Part shown: piece after piece, positions 23,799 through 33,200 of the stretch | How the letters are laid out: the number at the start of each line of letters is the position of its first letter | How positions within the stretch are numbered: the first letter of the stretch is position 1 | Source of the DNA: JBOFSQ01 sp051651625 | Lineage (GTDB): Bacteria > Planctomycetota > Planctomycetia > Pirellulales > Thermoguttaceae | Direction: 5' to 3' | DNA: 64,000 nt | Assembly: GCA_051651625.1 (NCBI GenBank) | Contig: JBOFSQ010000014.1 | Coordinates: 7,352-71,351, forward strand | Notes under the pieces: generated by a model | What the model saw: only the letters and a program-made list of their open reading frames with translations | Told to the model about the DNA's origin: nothing | The model's database searches: none | Program-made: the position numbers and the translations under genes

Positions 23799-24070
23799 AT
23801 GTCGTTTAAGTGTTCCAAAACGGCAGATTTATTTGAAACGGGGAAAAGCGTTGCTTTTCACGCTGTTGCCAAAGTCGCATTGCGTAAACTTGATCAACTT
23901 CAAGTGGCAGACGAACTTTCCGATTTGTCGGTACCACCCGGAAACCGTTTAGAAGCATTGGCGGCAATCGACAAGGTCAACACAGCATTCGCGTTAACGA
24001 CAAGTGGCGAGTATGTTTTGTTTGGAAGAATGGGAACGCGGAAGCGGTCGAAATAGTTGATTACCATTGA
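23799..24070 (+). pseudogene. higB: HigB-type toxin of a type II toxin-antitoxin system, frameshifted
   Basis: The N-terminal part reads MSFKCSKTADLFETGKS, then ARKL-like VALRKLDQLQVADELSDLSVPPGNRLEAL, typical of HigB. From about 23960 the frame switches: the original frame continues with unrelated residues to a stop at 24056, while the next frame continues GNRQGQHSIRVNDKWRVCFVW and EAVEIVDYH, which is the canonical HigB C-terminus, to a stop at 24070. One missing base near 23960 (TTGGCGGC where TTGxGCGGC is expected) explains it. The catalytic C-terminal half is thus lost unless ribosomal slippage or a sequencing error is involved. The antitoxin HigA follows 17 bases later and is intact. Confidence 0.85.
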
Positions 24071-24087
24071 CTCGAATGGAGAATGGA

Positions 24088-24414
24088 ATGACAGCGAACA
24101 TCGAAAGAATCTTTACTCATCCCGGCGAAATGCTTCACGAGGAGTTCATGCTCCCATTGAATCTTTCGGCAAACGCTTTGGCGGCGGCAACTCATATTCC
24201 GGTGGCTCGCGTTTTGGATATTGTCCAAAAACGCGGCGACGTTGACGCCGACATTGCCGCACGATTGGCACGCTATTTTGGTACGAGCGAGCGTTTTTGG
24301 ACCAACCTGCAAGCGGAATACGACCTGTCTGTCATTCGCCAAAACAACCGCGAAGAACTAGCGGAAATTATTCCGTACAAAGAATACGCAAGCCATGCCC
24401 ACGCATTTGCGTAA
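24088..24414 (+). CDS. higA: HigA family antitoxin (XRE-type helix-turn-helix)
   Basis: A 108-residue DNA-binding antitoxin. The start at 24088 is chosen because GGAG lies 7 bases upstream; two further in-frame ATGs lie before it. The opening THPGEMLHEEFMLPLNLSANALA is the standard HigA lead, followed by a helix-turn-helix (ALAAATHIPVARVLDIVQKRGDVDADIAARLARYF) and GTSERFWTNLQAEYDLSVIR. HigA normally neutralises HigB and represses the operon. Since higB appears broken, this antitoxin may be a remnant, an autoregulator only, or protection against related toxins. Confidence 0.93.
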   Translation: MTANIERIFTHPGEMLHEEFMLPLNLSANALAAATHIPVARVLDIVQKRGDVDADIAARLARYFGTSERFWTNLQAEYDLSVIRQNNREELAEIIPYKEYASHAHAFA

Positions 24415-24467
24415 ACGGCAACCTTTGAACCAGTCACAAGTCCACACCACTTTTTCGGAGAACAAAG

Positions 24468-25346
24468 ATGAAACGAATTTTTTTGACTGTGCTTGCATTT
24501 TGCGTTGTCGGGATTTGTAGTGCGCAAAGCGCGGAAGATCGTCCGCTCTGGACGAAAGACGTTCCGCACGCACTCGGTACCGAGGCGAAAGACATTCCGA
24601 AAGTCACGGTTTGGCTCCCGACCGAGCCGCAAACGAAGGCGGCAGTTGTCGTCTGTCCGGGCGGCGGTTACGGCGGACTGGCGATGGACCACGAAGGCAA
24701 ACAGATCGCCGAGTGGCTAAACTCGTTTGGCGTCGCGGCGTTCGTGCTCGACTATCGTCATCGCGGAAAAGGTTACGGTCATCCGGTGCCGCGTGAAGAC
24801 GTGCAGCGGGCGATTCGGCTCGTCCGCGCGTCGGCAGCGGAATACAAAATCGATCCGTCGAAGATTGGCGTTCTCGGCTTCTCCGCTGGCGGGCACCTCG
24901 CGTCAACCGCAGCGACACATTTCGATCTCGGTAAACCAGATGCCGCCGACCCAATCGACCGCGTGAGTTGTCGCCCCGACTTTGCGGTGCTGTGTTATCC
25001 GGTGATTACGTTCGGCGACGAATACACTCATCGTGGTTCGCGGCAGAATCTTCTCGGCAAAGAAAATGAAAAAGACGCCGCGCTGGTCGAAGAGTACAGC
25101 AACGAACTTCGCGTCACCGATGCGACACCGCCGACGTTCATCTTCTTCACCGACGAAGACACCGCCGTCCCGCCCGAAAACGGAGTCCTATTTTACATGG
25201 CACTTCGCAAACACAAAGTTCCAGCGGAGATGCACATCTTCCGCGTTGGCCGCCACGGAATCGGACTCGGACGCGACATCGCCGGTTCCGGCGAATGGTC
25301 GAAACTCTGCGAAACGTGGATGCGGAATATCGGCGTTGTGGAGTGA
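24468..25346 (+). CDS. Secreted alpha/beta hydrolase, BD-FAE-type esterase
   Basis: A 292-residue protein with a signal peptide (residues 1-22, MKRIFLTVLAFCVVGICSAQS). It has the oxyanion loop VVCPGGGYGGLAMDHEGKQIA near residue 65, the nucleophile elbow GFSAGGHLAS near residue 141, a candidate acid Asp in FFTDEDTAVPP near 230 and the His in VGRHGIGLG near 265, so the catalytic triad is complete. Family members deacetylate xylan or release feruloyl groups, or are general carboxylesterases; related planctomycete proteins are often labelled xylanase. With the GH36 and GH78 enzymes in the window it fits plant or algal polysaccharide degradation. GGAG stands just ahead of the ATG. Confidence 0.87.
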   Translation: MKRIFLTVLAFCVVGICSAQSAEDRPLWTKDVPHALGTEAKDIPKVTVWLPTEPQTKAAVVVCPGGGYGGLAMDHEGKQIAEWLNSFGVAAFVLDYRHRGKGYGHPVPREDVQRAIRLVRASAAEYKIDPSKIGVLGFSAGGHLASTAATHFDLGKPDAADPIDRVSCRPDFAVLCYPVITFGDEYTHRGSRQNLLGKENEKDAALVEEYSNELRVTDATPPTFIFFTDEDTAVPPENGVLFYMALRKHKVPAEMHIFRVGRHGIGLGRDIAGSGEWSKLCETWMRNIGVVE

Positions 25347-25370
25347 ATGAGGCGACACCATTCTCGTCTC

Positions 25371-25412
25371 CATAGGACATATAAGTCCTATAGGACCTAT
25401 ACGTCCTATAGG
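25371..25412. repeat. Copy of the CCTATAGGACCTATACGTCC palindromic repeat
   Basis: Contains CATAGGACATATAAGTCC followed by TATAGGACCTATACGTCC and TATAGG. The same words occur in the hairpin at 14010-14081 and in the dnaA leader at 17099-17137. It lies between the esterase and the CrtI-like gene. Confidence 0.85.
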
Positions 25413-25438
25413 AGCAACAAGACACCACTAACCACATC

Positions 25439-26842
25439 ATGTACGACATCATTGTAATCGGTTCCGGTCTTGCTGGGATGACGGCGGCGAATATTCTCGG
25501 CAAATCGGGGCACAAAGTTCTCTTGCTCGAACAGCACTACAAGCTCGGCGGGCTTGCGACGACGTTTCACCGTCGCGGCGGTCACATCTTCGACATTTCG
25601 CTCCACGGTTTTCCGGTCGGGATGGTCAAGAGTTGTCGCCGCTACTGGAGCAAAGAGATCGCCGAACGGATCGTGCAGCTTCCGAGTATTCGGTTCGACA
25701 ATCCGCAATTCTCGCTCTCGACGACATTCACCCGCGACGACTTCACACGACTTCTCATCGAGAAATTCGGCATTGCGCCGGAACGTGTGACAGCGTTCTT
25801 CGACAAAGCGCGGTCGATGACGCACTACGACGCGCAGCAGTTAACGACGCAGCAACTCTTCGACGAGTTCTTCCCCGGACGCGATGACGTTGTGCGGCTT
25901 TTGATGGAGCCGATTACTTATGCGAACGGTTCAACGCTCGAAGACCCCGCGCTCACTTACGGGATTGTCTTCTCAAACTTTATGTCGCAGGGCGTATTCA
26001 CGTTTCGCGGCGGCACCGATCTTTTCGTTCGTTTGATGCGGAAAACGCTGCTCGAAAACGGCGTAACGATTCGGCTGAACACACCGGCGGAGAAGATTGT
26101 CGTCGAGAACGGTCGCGTTGTTGGCGTAGTCGCAGGCAGCGAAACGATTCGTTCGCGTGTCGTTCTTTCAAACGCAAACTTGAAGGCGACGATTTTGAAT
26201 CTCGTCGGGCGCGAGGCGTTTGCGGATTCATCGTTTGTCGATGCGACGGAGGCGGTTCGGCTCAACAATTCGAGTGCGCAAGTTTACATCGCGCTCAAAC
26301 GTGGCGAGACGATTGATCACAATGTTTGCGGCGATTTGCTGTTCACTTCGACTGCACCGGCGTTTCGCACGGAACTTTTGTTGAGTCGTCAGATTACGAG
26401 TCGCACTTACTCGTTTTATTATCCGACGACGCGGCCCGACGTTGCTGATCAATCTGATCGCCACTACATCGTCGCCAGCACGAACGCCAACTATAGCGAC
26501 TGGGCGTCGCTCTCGCCGAGCGACTACGCGAAGAGCAAGTCCGCACTCATTGACGAGACGCTTACGCACCTTGATCGTTACGTCCCGAACGTCCGCGAGC
26601 GGATCGCGTATACCGAAGCGGCGACGCCGCTGACGTTTGAGCGTTACACGTCTCACTTGGGCGGCGCGAGTTTTGGAACGAAGTACGAAGGCCTCGCGGT
26701 GAGTCGTTCGCTGCACCAAAAAGTCGCGGGCCTGTTCCACAGCGGCAGTGTTGGGATAATCATGTCGGGCTGGCTCGGAGCGGTAAACTACGGCGTCATC
26801 ACCGCCAACGACGTTGAGGCATTTTTGCTAGAGACGGCGTGA
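25439..26842 (+). CDS. FAD-dependent oxidoreductase of the phytoene desaturase / carotenoid isomerase family
   Basis: A 467-residue flavoprotein. The dinucleotide-binding motif opens the protein (DIIVIGSGLAGMTAANILGKSGHKVLLLEQHYKLGG), a second characteristic segment is FRGGTDLFVRLMRKTLLENGVTIRLNTPAEKIVVENGRVVGVV near residues 190-235, and the C-terminal GLFHSGSVGIIMSGWLGAVNYG corresponds to the closing FAD-contact motif. Members include phytoene desaturases, CrtISO-type isomerases and retinol saturases. It probably acts on a polyene or other lipid at the membrane. No carotenoid synthesis genes surround it, so the substrate is open. Confidence 0.85.
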   Translation: MYDIIVIGSGLAGMTAANILGKSGHKVLLLEQHYKLGGLATTFHRRGGHIFDISLHGFPVGMVKSCRRYWSKEIAERIVQLPSIRFDNPQFSLSTTFTRDDFTRLLIEKFGIAPERVTAFFDKARSMTHYDAQQLTTQQLFDEFFPGRDDVVRLLMEPITYANGSTLEDPALTYGIVFSNFMSQGVFTFRGGTDLFVRLMRKTLLENGVTIRLNTPAEKIVVENGRVVGVVAGSETIRSRVVLSNANLKATILNLVGREAFADSSFVDATEAVRLNNSSAQVYIALKRGETIDHNVCGDLLFTSTAPAFRTELLLSRQITSRTYSFYYPTTRPDVADQSDRHYIVASTNANYSDWASLSPSDYAKSKSALIDETLTHLDRYVPNVRERIAYTEAATPLTFERYTSHLGGASFGTKYEGLAVSRSLHQKVAGLFHSGSVGIIMSGWLGAVNYGVITANDVEAFLLETA

Positions 26843-26877
26843 GCGGCAACAGGTAGAAACATCGGAGGGATGCGGAT

Positions 26878-27723
26878 ATGCCTACACGAAAAAACAATTT
26901 GGTTGCCCCAGTGGTTAAGTGGGTCGGTGGAAAGCGGCAACTGATTGCCGAAATTGAACAGCGTCTGCCGCCGTGTAGTTCTTACACAACCTACTACGAG
27001 CCTTTTTGTGGCGGCGGTGCGGTGCTCTTTCATCGGCAGCCGAAACACGCCGTGGTGAGCGACATCAACGGCGAACTCATCAACCTGTATCAGATGATTC
27101 AAACCAATGTGGATGGTCTGATCACCGAACTTCGTAAGCACAAAAACGACGAAGCCCACTATTACGAGATCCGCCAGTTAGACCGCGATAAGAAGCGATA
27201 CGGCCAACTCACACCGGTGCAAAAAGCTGCGAGACTGGTCTTCCTCAACAAGACGTGTTACAACGGGCTTTTTCGCGTGAATGGTGCTGGAGAGTTTAAC
27301 AGTCCGTTTGGGAGATACAAAAACCCCAACATTGTAGATGAGGCGGTATTGCGGGCGGTGCATAACTACGTTAGCTCAAATAATATCACATTCCGTCACG
27401 CTGATTATGAAGAAGTGCTCAGCGACGCAACGCAACACGACTTTGTTTACCTCGACCCGCCTTACGATCCTGTCTCACACACGGCAAGTTTTACCGGATA
27501 CGACAAAGGCGGATTTGATCAAGATGCGCAGAGTAGACTCAAGCAAGCTTGTGATGCGTTGGACAAAAGAGGAGTCAAGTTTTTGCTGTCGAATTCGGCG
27601 ACTGATTTTATCAAAACTCTCTATGCGAGCTACAAGATTGACGTGGTACCAGCAAAGCGGTTTATAAACTCTGTTGCTGAAAAACGTGGCGACATCGATG
27701 AAGTTTTGGTGAGGAACTACTAA
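26878..27723 (+). CDS. Type II DNA adenine N6-methyltransferase, Dam/DpnM family
   Basis: A 281-residue methyltransferase of the D12/Dam class. The SAM-binding region is APVVKWVGGKRQLIAEI followed by YYEPFCGGGAVLFHRQPKHAVVSDINGELINLY; the catalytic motif DPPYDP is near residue 193, and the C-terminal RGVKFLLSNSATDFIKTLY matches Dam proteins. Such enzymes usually methylate adenine in GATC. The stop codon overlaps the start of the next gene by one base (TAATG), so it is coupled to the putative endonuclease and forms a type II restriction-modification pair. The recognition site cannot be read from the sequence. Confidence 0.94.
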   Translation: MPTRKNNLVAPVVKWVGGKRQLIAEIEQRLPPCSSYTTYYEPFCGGGAVLFHRQPKHAVVSDINGELINLYQMIQTNVDGLITELRKHKNDEAHYYEIRQLDRDKKRYGQLTPVQKAARLVFLNKTCYNGLFRVNGAGEFNSPFGRYKNPNIVDEAVLRAVHNYVSSNNITFRHADYEEVLSDATQHDFVYLDPPYDPVSHTASFTGYDKGGFDQDAQSRLKQACDALDKRGVKFLLSNSATDFIKTLYASYKIDVVPAKRFINSVAEKRGDIDEVLVRNY

Positions 27724-29006
27724 TGCGAAAGTATGATGCAAAATGGGAAACATTGTTTGCGGAAGACCAACTTCTGGCTCGCATCCGTAATGATGGCAGT
27801 GTTCGTGTCACTGCGGAGCGAATCAAGCAGTTGCGTGAACCACGCCTGATGACCAAGTTCGATCAGTTGGCAGACCTTCCCACGATTTTCCAAGACAACG
27901 GACTCGCCATTTTGCCGCTGTCGCGTCGGGAGTACTGCATCGCGCCGTTTGAGGCGTATCACACGCTTACGTCTCAAAATGACACGAATGTCACGATATG
28001 CCCGTTGCCATCATTTCTTGAGAATGTCGTTGCGAATGGTGAACCGCGCAGCGAGGCGATCTCGCTCAATCTCGCTTACGCATCAGGGATGTTGTCAGAT
28101 TTTCTAGGCGAAGAGAAACTGTTTCCTGTTATGAGCGGGCGAATGAATTCCTCGCAAATTTCGTTCACGATACATTGTAACACGCATGGCGAGCGGTGTG
28201 ATCACAATCTTAAAGTGGACAACGCTCAACTGGAAATTGATGGCGGATACGAAGGGTGTGAAAGCCTTGCTGTTATCGAAGTGAAAAATCGCCCCGTCAC
28301 CGACTTCATCATTCGGCAGCTTTACTTTCCGTATCGACGTTTGTCAACGCTGTACAAGAAAACAGTACGCCCCGTTTTCTTGGTGTGCGTTGACAACACC
28401 TTTCGCTTTTACGAATATCGTTTCGACAATCTGCTCAACTACAACTCACTGAAGCTGATAAAAACGCGACGTTACTCGCTGGGTGCAGCGGACGACGTAA
28501 CGGCGATCTCGCTTGACGATCTGTTCCAGTATGCCCAGCAGGTTGCGCCAGAAAAAACTTCAGTTCCGTTCCCGCAAGCCGATGACATTTCGCGTGTTCT
28601 CAATCTGTGTGAATCACTCGTCGCCAATGATTTGTCGAAAGAAGCTGTTGCGAGTTTGTATCAGTTCGCGCCGCGTCAGGCCGACTATTATGCCAACGCG
28701 GGACGGTTTCTCGGCTTGATTCAAAAACACAACGCTGTTTTCTCTTTGACTGTCGAAGGGCGTCGTGTTTTCTCGCTCCCGACCAAACTGCGTTTGGTTG
28801 CTGTTGCCGAGAAAATTTTGGCGAGACCAGTCTTTCGCGACGCTTTTATCGCTTTGATATCCAAAGGCATTCTTCCGCCTTACGAGCAGTTGGCACAACT
28901 GATTTCGCAGGAAACAGGCTTGCCGTCCTCAAGCGATACGGTACGTCGTCGCGCATCAACTGTTGCCCACTGGGTCAACTGGATTGCCGGACTTCAGCAC
29001 TTGTGA
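27723..29006 (+). CDS. Putative type II restriction endonuclease paired with the Dam-type methylase
   Basis: A 427-residue soluble protein. Near residues 170-190 it has a PD-(D/E)XK-like active site: LEIDGGYEGCESLAVIEVKN, with the spaced Glu/Asp and the final E-x-K. The region before it includes HCNTHGERCDHN. The C-terminal third looks helical and DNA-binding (FAPRQADYYANAGRFLGLIQ, then a RRRASTVAHWVNWI ending). It resembles two-domain endonuclease-like proteins often encoded next to Dam-type methylases. Evidence is the motif plus one-base overlap with the methylase; the exact family was not identifiable by eye. Confidence 0.75.
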   Translation: MRKYDAKWETLFAEDQLLARIRNDGSVRVTAERIKQLREPRLMTKFDQLADLPTIFQDNGLAILPLSRREYCIAPFEAYHTLTSQNDTNVTICPLPSFLENVVANGEPRSEAISLNLAYASGMLSDFLGEEKLFPVMSGRMNSSQISFTIHCNTHGERCDHNLKVDNAQLEIDGGYEGCESLAVIEVKNRPVTDFIIRQLYFPYRRLSTLYKKTVRPVFLVCVDNTFRFYEYRFDNLLNYNSLKLIKTRRYSLGAADDVTAISLDDLFQYAQQVAPEKTSVPFPQADDISRVLNLCESLVANDLSKEAVASLYQFAPRQADYYANAGRFLGLIQKHNAVFSLTVEGRRVFSLPTKLRLVAVAEKILARPVFRDAFIALISKGILPPYEQLAQLISQETGLPSSSDTVRRRASTVAHWVNWIAGLQHL

Positions 29007-29059
29007 AATTGTAGTGATCGAATCAAAAAAACACCAAACACCTTACGAAAACAATCAAA

Positions 29060-30073
29060 ATGTCACTCACATACAAATCTGCGGGGGTTGATCTTGATGT
29101 CTATGCGGAGTCGATGTCGCGGTTGCCGCGACTGGCGGCGAAGACGTTTAACGACCGCGTGTTGCGTCTCGACGGCGGATTTGCCGGGCTTTTCCGGCTC
29201 GGCACATACCGCGACCCCGTTCTCGTAAGCTGTACCGACGGCGTCGGCACGAAGTTAAAAATCGCCGTCGCGGCGGGACGGAATAGTACCATCGGAATAG
29301 ATCTGGTGGCGATGAGCGTCAACGACGCAATCTGCTGCGGAGCGACGCCGCTGTTCTTTCTCGATTACGTTGCGATGGCGAAAGACGACCCCGATCTGCT
29401 TGAGATGATCGTCGGCGGGATCGTCGATGGTTGCCAGCAGAGCGGTTGCGCACTCCTCGGCGGCGAGACCGCAATCATGCCCGACCTCTATCACATCGGC
29501 GACTACGACCTCGCAGGTTTCTGCGTCGGCGTCGTCGAACGCGACGACGTAATCGACGGAAAGTCGATCCAGCGCGGCAACAAACTCATCGCGCTTCCGT
29601 CGAGCGGTCTCCACTCGAACGGTTATTCGCTGGCGAGAAAAGTCGTCTTCGAGGCGGCGCAACTCAAACTCGATGACGTTGTTGCCGAGACGAAACAGAC
29701 TGTCGCCGACTTACTTCTCGAACCGACACGGATTTACGTTCGCATTGTGTTAGACGTTCTTGAAAAGTTTAAGGCGAATGTTGGCGTTCGCGGAATCGCT
29801 CACATCACCGGCGGCGGACTGCACGAAAACCTGTCGCGGATTGTCCCCGAAGGTTTTTCACTCAACATCGACGATGCCGCACTTCGTAAAAACCGTCCGT
29901 TTGTTTTCGACTGGCTGCAAAAACTCGGCGACATCGCCGACGCCGAAATGGCCCGCGTCTTCAACTGCGGTTTGGGACTCGTCTTCGTCGTCGATGCCGA
30001 TAGCGCGGATGCGATTGTCGAACATCTGCATCAGTGCGGAGAATCGCCACGCGTCGTTGGAGAGATTGTGTAG
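29060..30073 (+). CDS. purM: Phosphoribosylformylglycinamidine cyclo-ligase (AIR synthetase)
   Basis: A 337-residue enzyme of normal length that closes the imidazole ring in purine synthesis using ATP. It shows SYKSAGVDLD-type opening (LTYKSAGVDLDVYAE), PVLVSCTDGVGTKLKIA near residue 55, MSVNDAICCGATPLFFLDYVA, CALLGGETAIMPDLY, DYDLAGFCVGVVER, LPSSGLHSNGYSLAR and GIAHITGGGLHENLSRIVPEG. It stands alone between the restriction-modification pair and the RND transporter, without other purine genes. The start is the first ATG, 54 bases after the endonuclease gene. Confidence 0.97.
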   Translation: MSLTYKSAGVDLDVYAESMSRLPRLAAKTFNDRVLRLDGGFAGLFRLGTYRDPVLVSCTDGVGTKLKIAVAAGRNSTIGIDLVAMSVNDAICCGATPLFFLDYVAMAKDDPDLLEMIVGGIVDGCQQSGCALLGGETAIMPDLYHIGDYDLAGFCVGVVERDDVIDGKSIQRGNKLIALPSSGLHSNGYSLARKVVFEAAQLKLDDVVAETKQTVADLLLEPTRIYVRIVLDVLEKFKANVGVRGIAHITGGGLHENLSRIVPEGFSLNIDDAALRKNRPFVFDWLQKLGDIADAEMARVFNCGLGLVFVVDADSADAIVEHLHQCGESPRVVGEIV

Positions 30074-30109
30074 AGCGTCGCACAAATTACTGCGCCGGGT
30101 ACTTGTTCG

Positions 30110-30141
30110 GACACTCGCTTACGCTTCGCGTTCTTATTTCT
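30110..30141 (-). repeat. Single GAAGCGTAAGCGAGTG repeat copy
   Basis: The plus strand reads GACACTCGCTTACGCTTCGCGTTCTTATTT, in the 137-base gap between purM and the RND gene. It is directly preceded by CTTGTTCGG, which resembles part of another repeat family in the window (the TAGACTTGTTCGGAAAC family). Confidence 0.85.
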
Positions 30142-30210
30142 TGCCGACCGCAACGAAGTTGCCGGGAGGCTACCGGATGCAACGTCACGTTGCCTGATTA
30201 ATTTCTCGCC

Positions 30211-33200
30211 ATGAAAAACTTTGTCCGCTGGGTTGTCTCGAATTCTGCTGCGATGAATACGCTGATGTTCTCCGTCATCGTCGCGGGGATTTTCAGCTTC
30301 GCAAACATGCGACGCGAACTGTTTCCGCAGTTCGATCTCGACGTGATCGTTATCTCCGTCCCGTACCCGGGCGCGGTTCCCGAAGAGGTCGAAAACGGAA
30401 TCTGCCAAAAGATCGAAGAAGCCGTCGCCGACATCGACGGCATCAAAAAAGTCAACGCGACCGCGAGCGAAGGCGTCGGCACGGTGAGTCTCACGCTGCA
30501 CTCATACGTCAAAGACCAGCAGAAAATTCTCAACGAAGTCCGCAACGCCGTTGACCGAATTCCGAGTCTGCCGCAACTGGCCGAGAACAAAACTATCAGC
30601 CTCATCACGCTGCGAAGTCAGGCAATCCAACTCGCCGTCGTAAGCGCAGGAAACACCGACGAACCGCTCCACGACCGGAATCTGCGGTACGTCGCCGAAG
30701 AGGTTCGCAAACGTCTTTTGCGTTATCCGCGCATCAAAACCGTTGACATAACCGGCGCGCGAAACTATCAGATCGACATCGAAATCCCCGAAATGACGCT
30801 CCGAAAATACGGGATGACGCTCCTCGATGTCGCGCGGATCGTGCGCGAACAGAACATCGAAATCCCCGGCGGACTGATGCGAACCGAGTCCGCTGAAGTC
30901 ATGATTCGCGGATTCGACAAACGAACAACCGGCACCGCTATCGAAAAGATTCCGGTTATCACGTCGCTCGATGGCGTCGTCTTAACTGTCGGCGACCTCG
31001 GAACCGTCCGCGACGACTTTGAAGACTCAACCGCAATCAGTTTAATTAACGGCAAACCGGGGCTTACATTAACCGTCAACAAAACCAACGCCGAAGACCT
31101 AATCAAAATAACCGACGACGTTAAGAAGTTTCTCCGCGACGAAGCACCGAAAATGTTGCCCGACGGTTACAGCATCGTCACCGTCGCCGATATGTCAACG
31201 CACGTCAACGACCGAATCCAACTCCTCCTTCGCAACGGTGCGCAAGGGATGGTGATCGTCGTCGTACTCCTCGCACTCTTTCTCGAACTGCGGCTCGCGT
31301 TTTGGGTGATGCTCGGTATTCCGATCTCGTTTCTCGGCGGCGGGATGCTGCTCTACGGAATGGACCAGACGATCAACATGCTGTCGCTCTTCGCGTTCAT
31401 TATGGTGCTCGGTATTTTGGTGGACGATGCGATAGTCGTCGGCGAAAACATTTACCATCACCGGCAACTTGGAAAAGATTTTACGCAAGCCGCGATTGAC
31501 GGTGCGTGCGAAGTTATGCCGTCGGTGGCGTCGGCGGTGCTGACGACGATCATCGCGTTTATGCCGATGTTTTTCGTCCCCGGAGTGATGGGGCGGTTTT
31601 TTGAAATCGTCCCGATAACGGTAATTTCGCTGCTAGCGTTTTCGCTCTTTGAGGCGTTTTTCATTCTGCCGGTTCACCTCGCGGGACACTCGCTCCGTGA
31701 CAAAGTTTCGTGGCGCGACAAAGTTGAGTCGCTCGCGCCGCCACTTCGTCCCGCCGCACGCGGACTCCTCGCCATCGCGGCCTTTTTCGCGTATCCGTTC
31801 CAGCGTTTTTATGCCGGAACGCGGTATGTCAATCGCGTCGTTGATCACCTGCTCAGTCTCTTCGTGCAAAAAGTTTATGGTCCGGCGACGGCGTTCACGT
31901 TACGCAATCCTGTGACGACGCTTGCCATCTTCAGTTGTTCGATTCTGATAACAATCGGCGCGATGATGGGCGGCGTGATTCAGTTTGTCGAGTCGCCGAA
32001 GATGGACGGTCTCGTATTGCAAGCGAAAGTGAAGTACCCCGACGGAACGCCCGCACACATCACCGACGCGGCGACGATTCACCTTGAAAACGCGATCAAA
32101 AAACTCGATGCCGAATACGTCGCCGAGACCGGAAAAAGTGTGGTGCGAACGGTTGGTCGTCAGGTCGGAGTTTTGGCGAGTATCTCGCCGATGGGCGGCA
32201 GTGGCGGCAGCAGTTCCAACCAAGGACAGGTGACGGTGGAGCTTGTCGATTCAGCCGAGCGTGACATTCCGAGCACGCAGATTCTTGCGCGGTGGCGGTC
32301 GGAAGTTGGGAAGATAATTGGCGTTCAGAGTCTCACGTTTGAAGGGATGGGCGGCGGACCGGGCGGGAAGATGATCGAGTTCAAGATGCTGGCCGACGGC
32401 AAAGACCTTGCGGTTCTCGAATCGGCGGTGGCGATAGTGATGAAGCGACTCAGCCAGTTTGAAGGCGTCAAAGACATCGTGTCCGACGCCGTTCCGGGGA
32501 AGCAGGAGTTTCGCACGTCGATCAAGGAACGCGCCAAAGCACTCGGCATAACGAACGCCGCGCTGACGAACCAGTTGCGTGCGTCGTTCTACGGAGCGGA
32601 AGTTATGCGGCTTCAAATCGACCGTCACGAAGTCAAGCTGATGGTTCGCAATCCGCCTGAAGAACGTAACAGTATGGGGAGTTTTGAAGACATGAAGTTT
32701 CGCGCGGGCGGGCTGGAGATTCCGGTCTCGGAACTTGCGAACATCGAGACGGCGCGCGGTTATTCGGTGATCAATCGTTACGACCGCAAACGTTCAGTGA
32801 CGATCTCGGCGGATGTCGATGAACACACCGCGAACGCGGCCAACATCATCGCGGAGCTTCAGCGCGAGATGCGAACGAAGTTGCTGACCGACCCGAAGTA
32901 TCGCGCCGTTGACGTGAAGTGGGAAGGGCAACACGAATCGACGGGCGAGACGATGACAGCCCTTCTCGTCGCTGGTGGTGTTGCGCTTTTGGCGATATTC
33001 TTGCTGCTTACGTTTGAGTTTAAGTCGGTCGTGCAACCGCTGATTATTTTGCTCATTATTCCGTTCAGTCTTGTCGGTGCGGTTTGGGGACACTTTTTTC
33101 GCGGCATTCCGGTAACGATGATGAGTATGTTTGGTCTTGTCGCGCTCATTGGCGTTGTGATTAACGACTCGATTGTACTCATCGACACGATCAACCGTCT

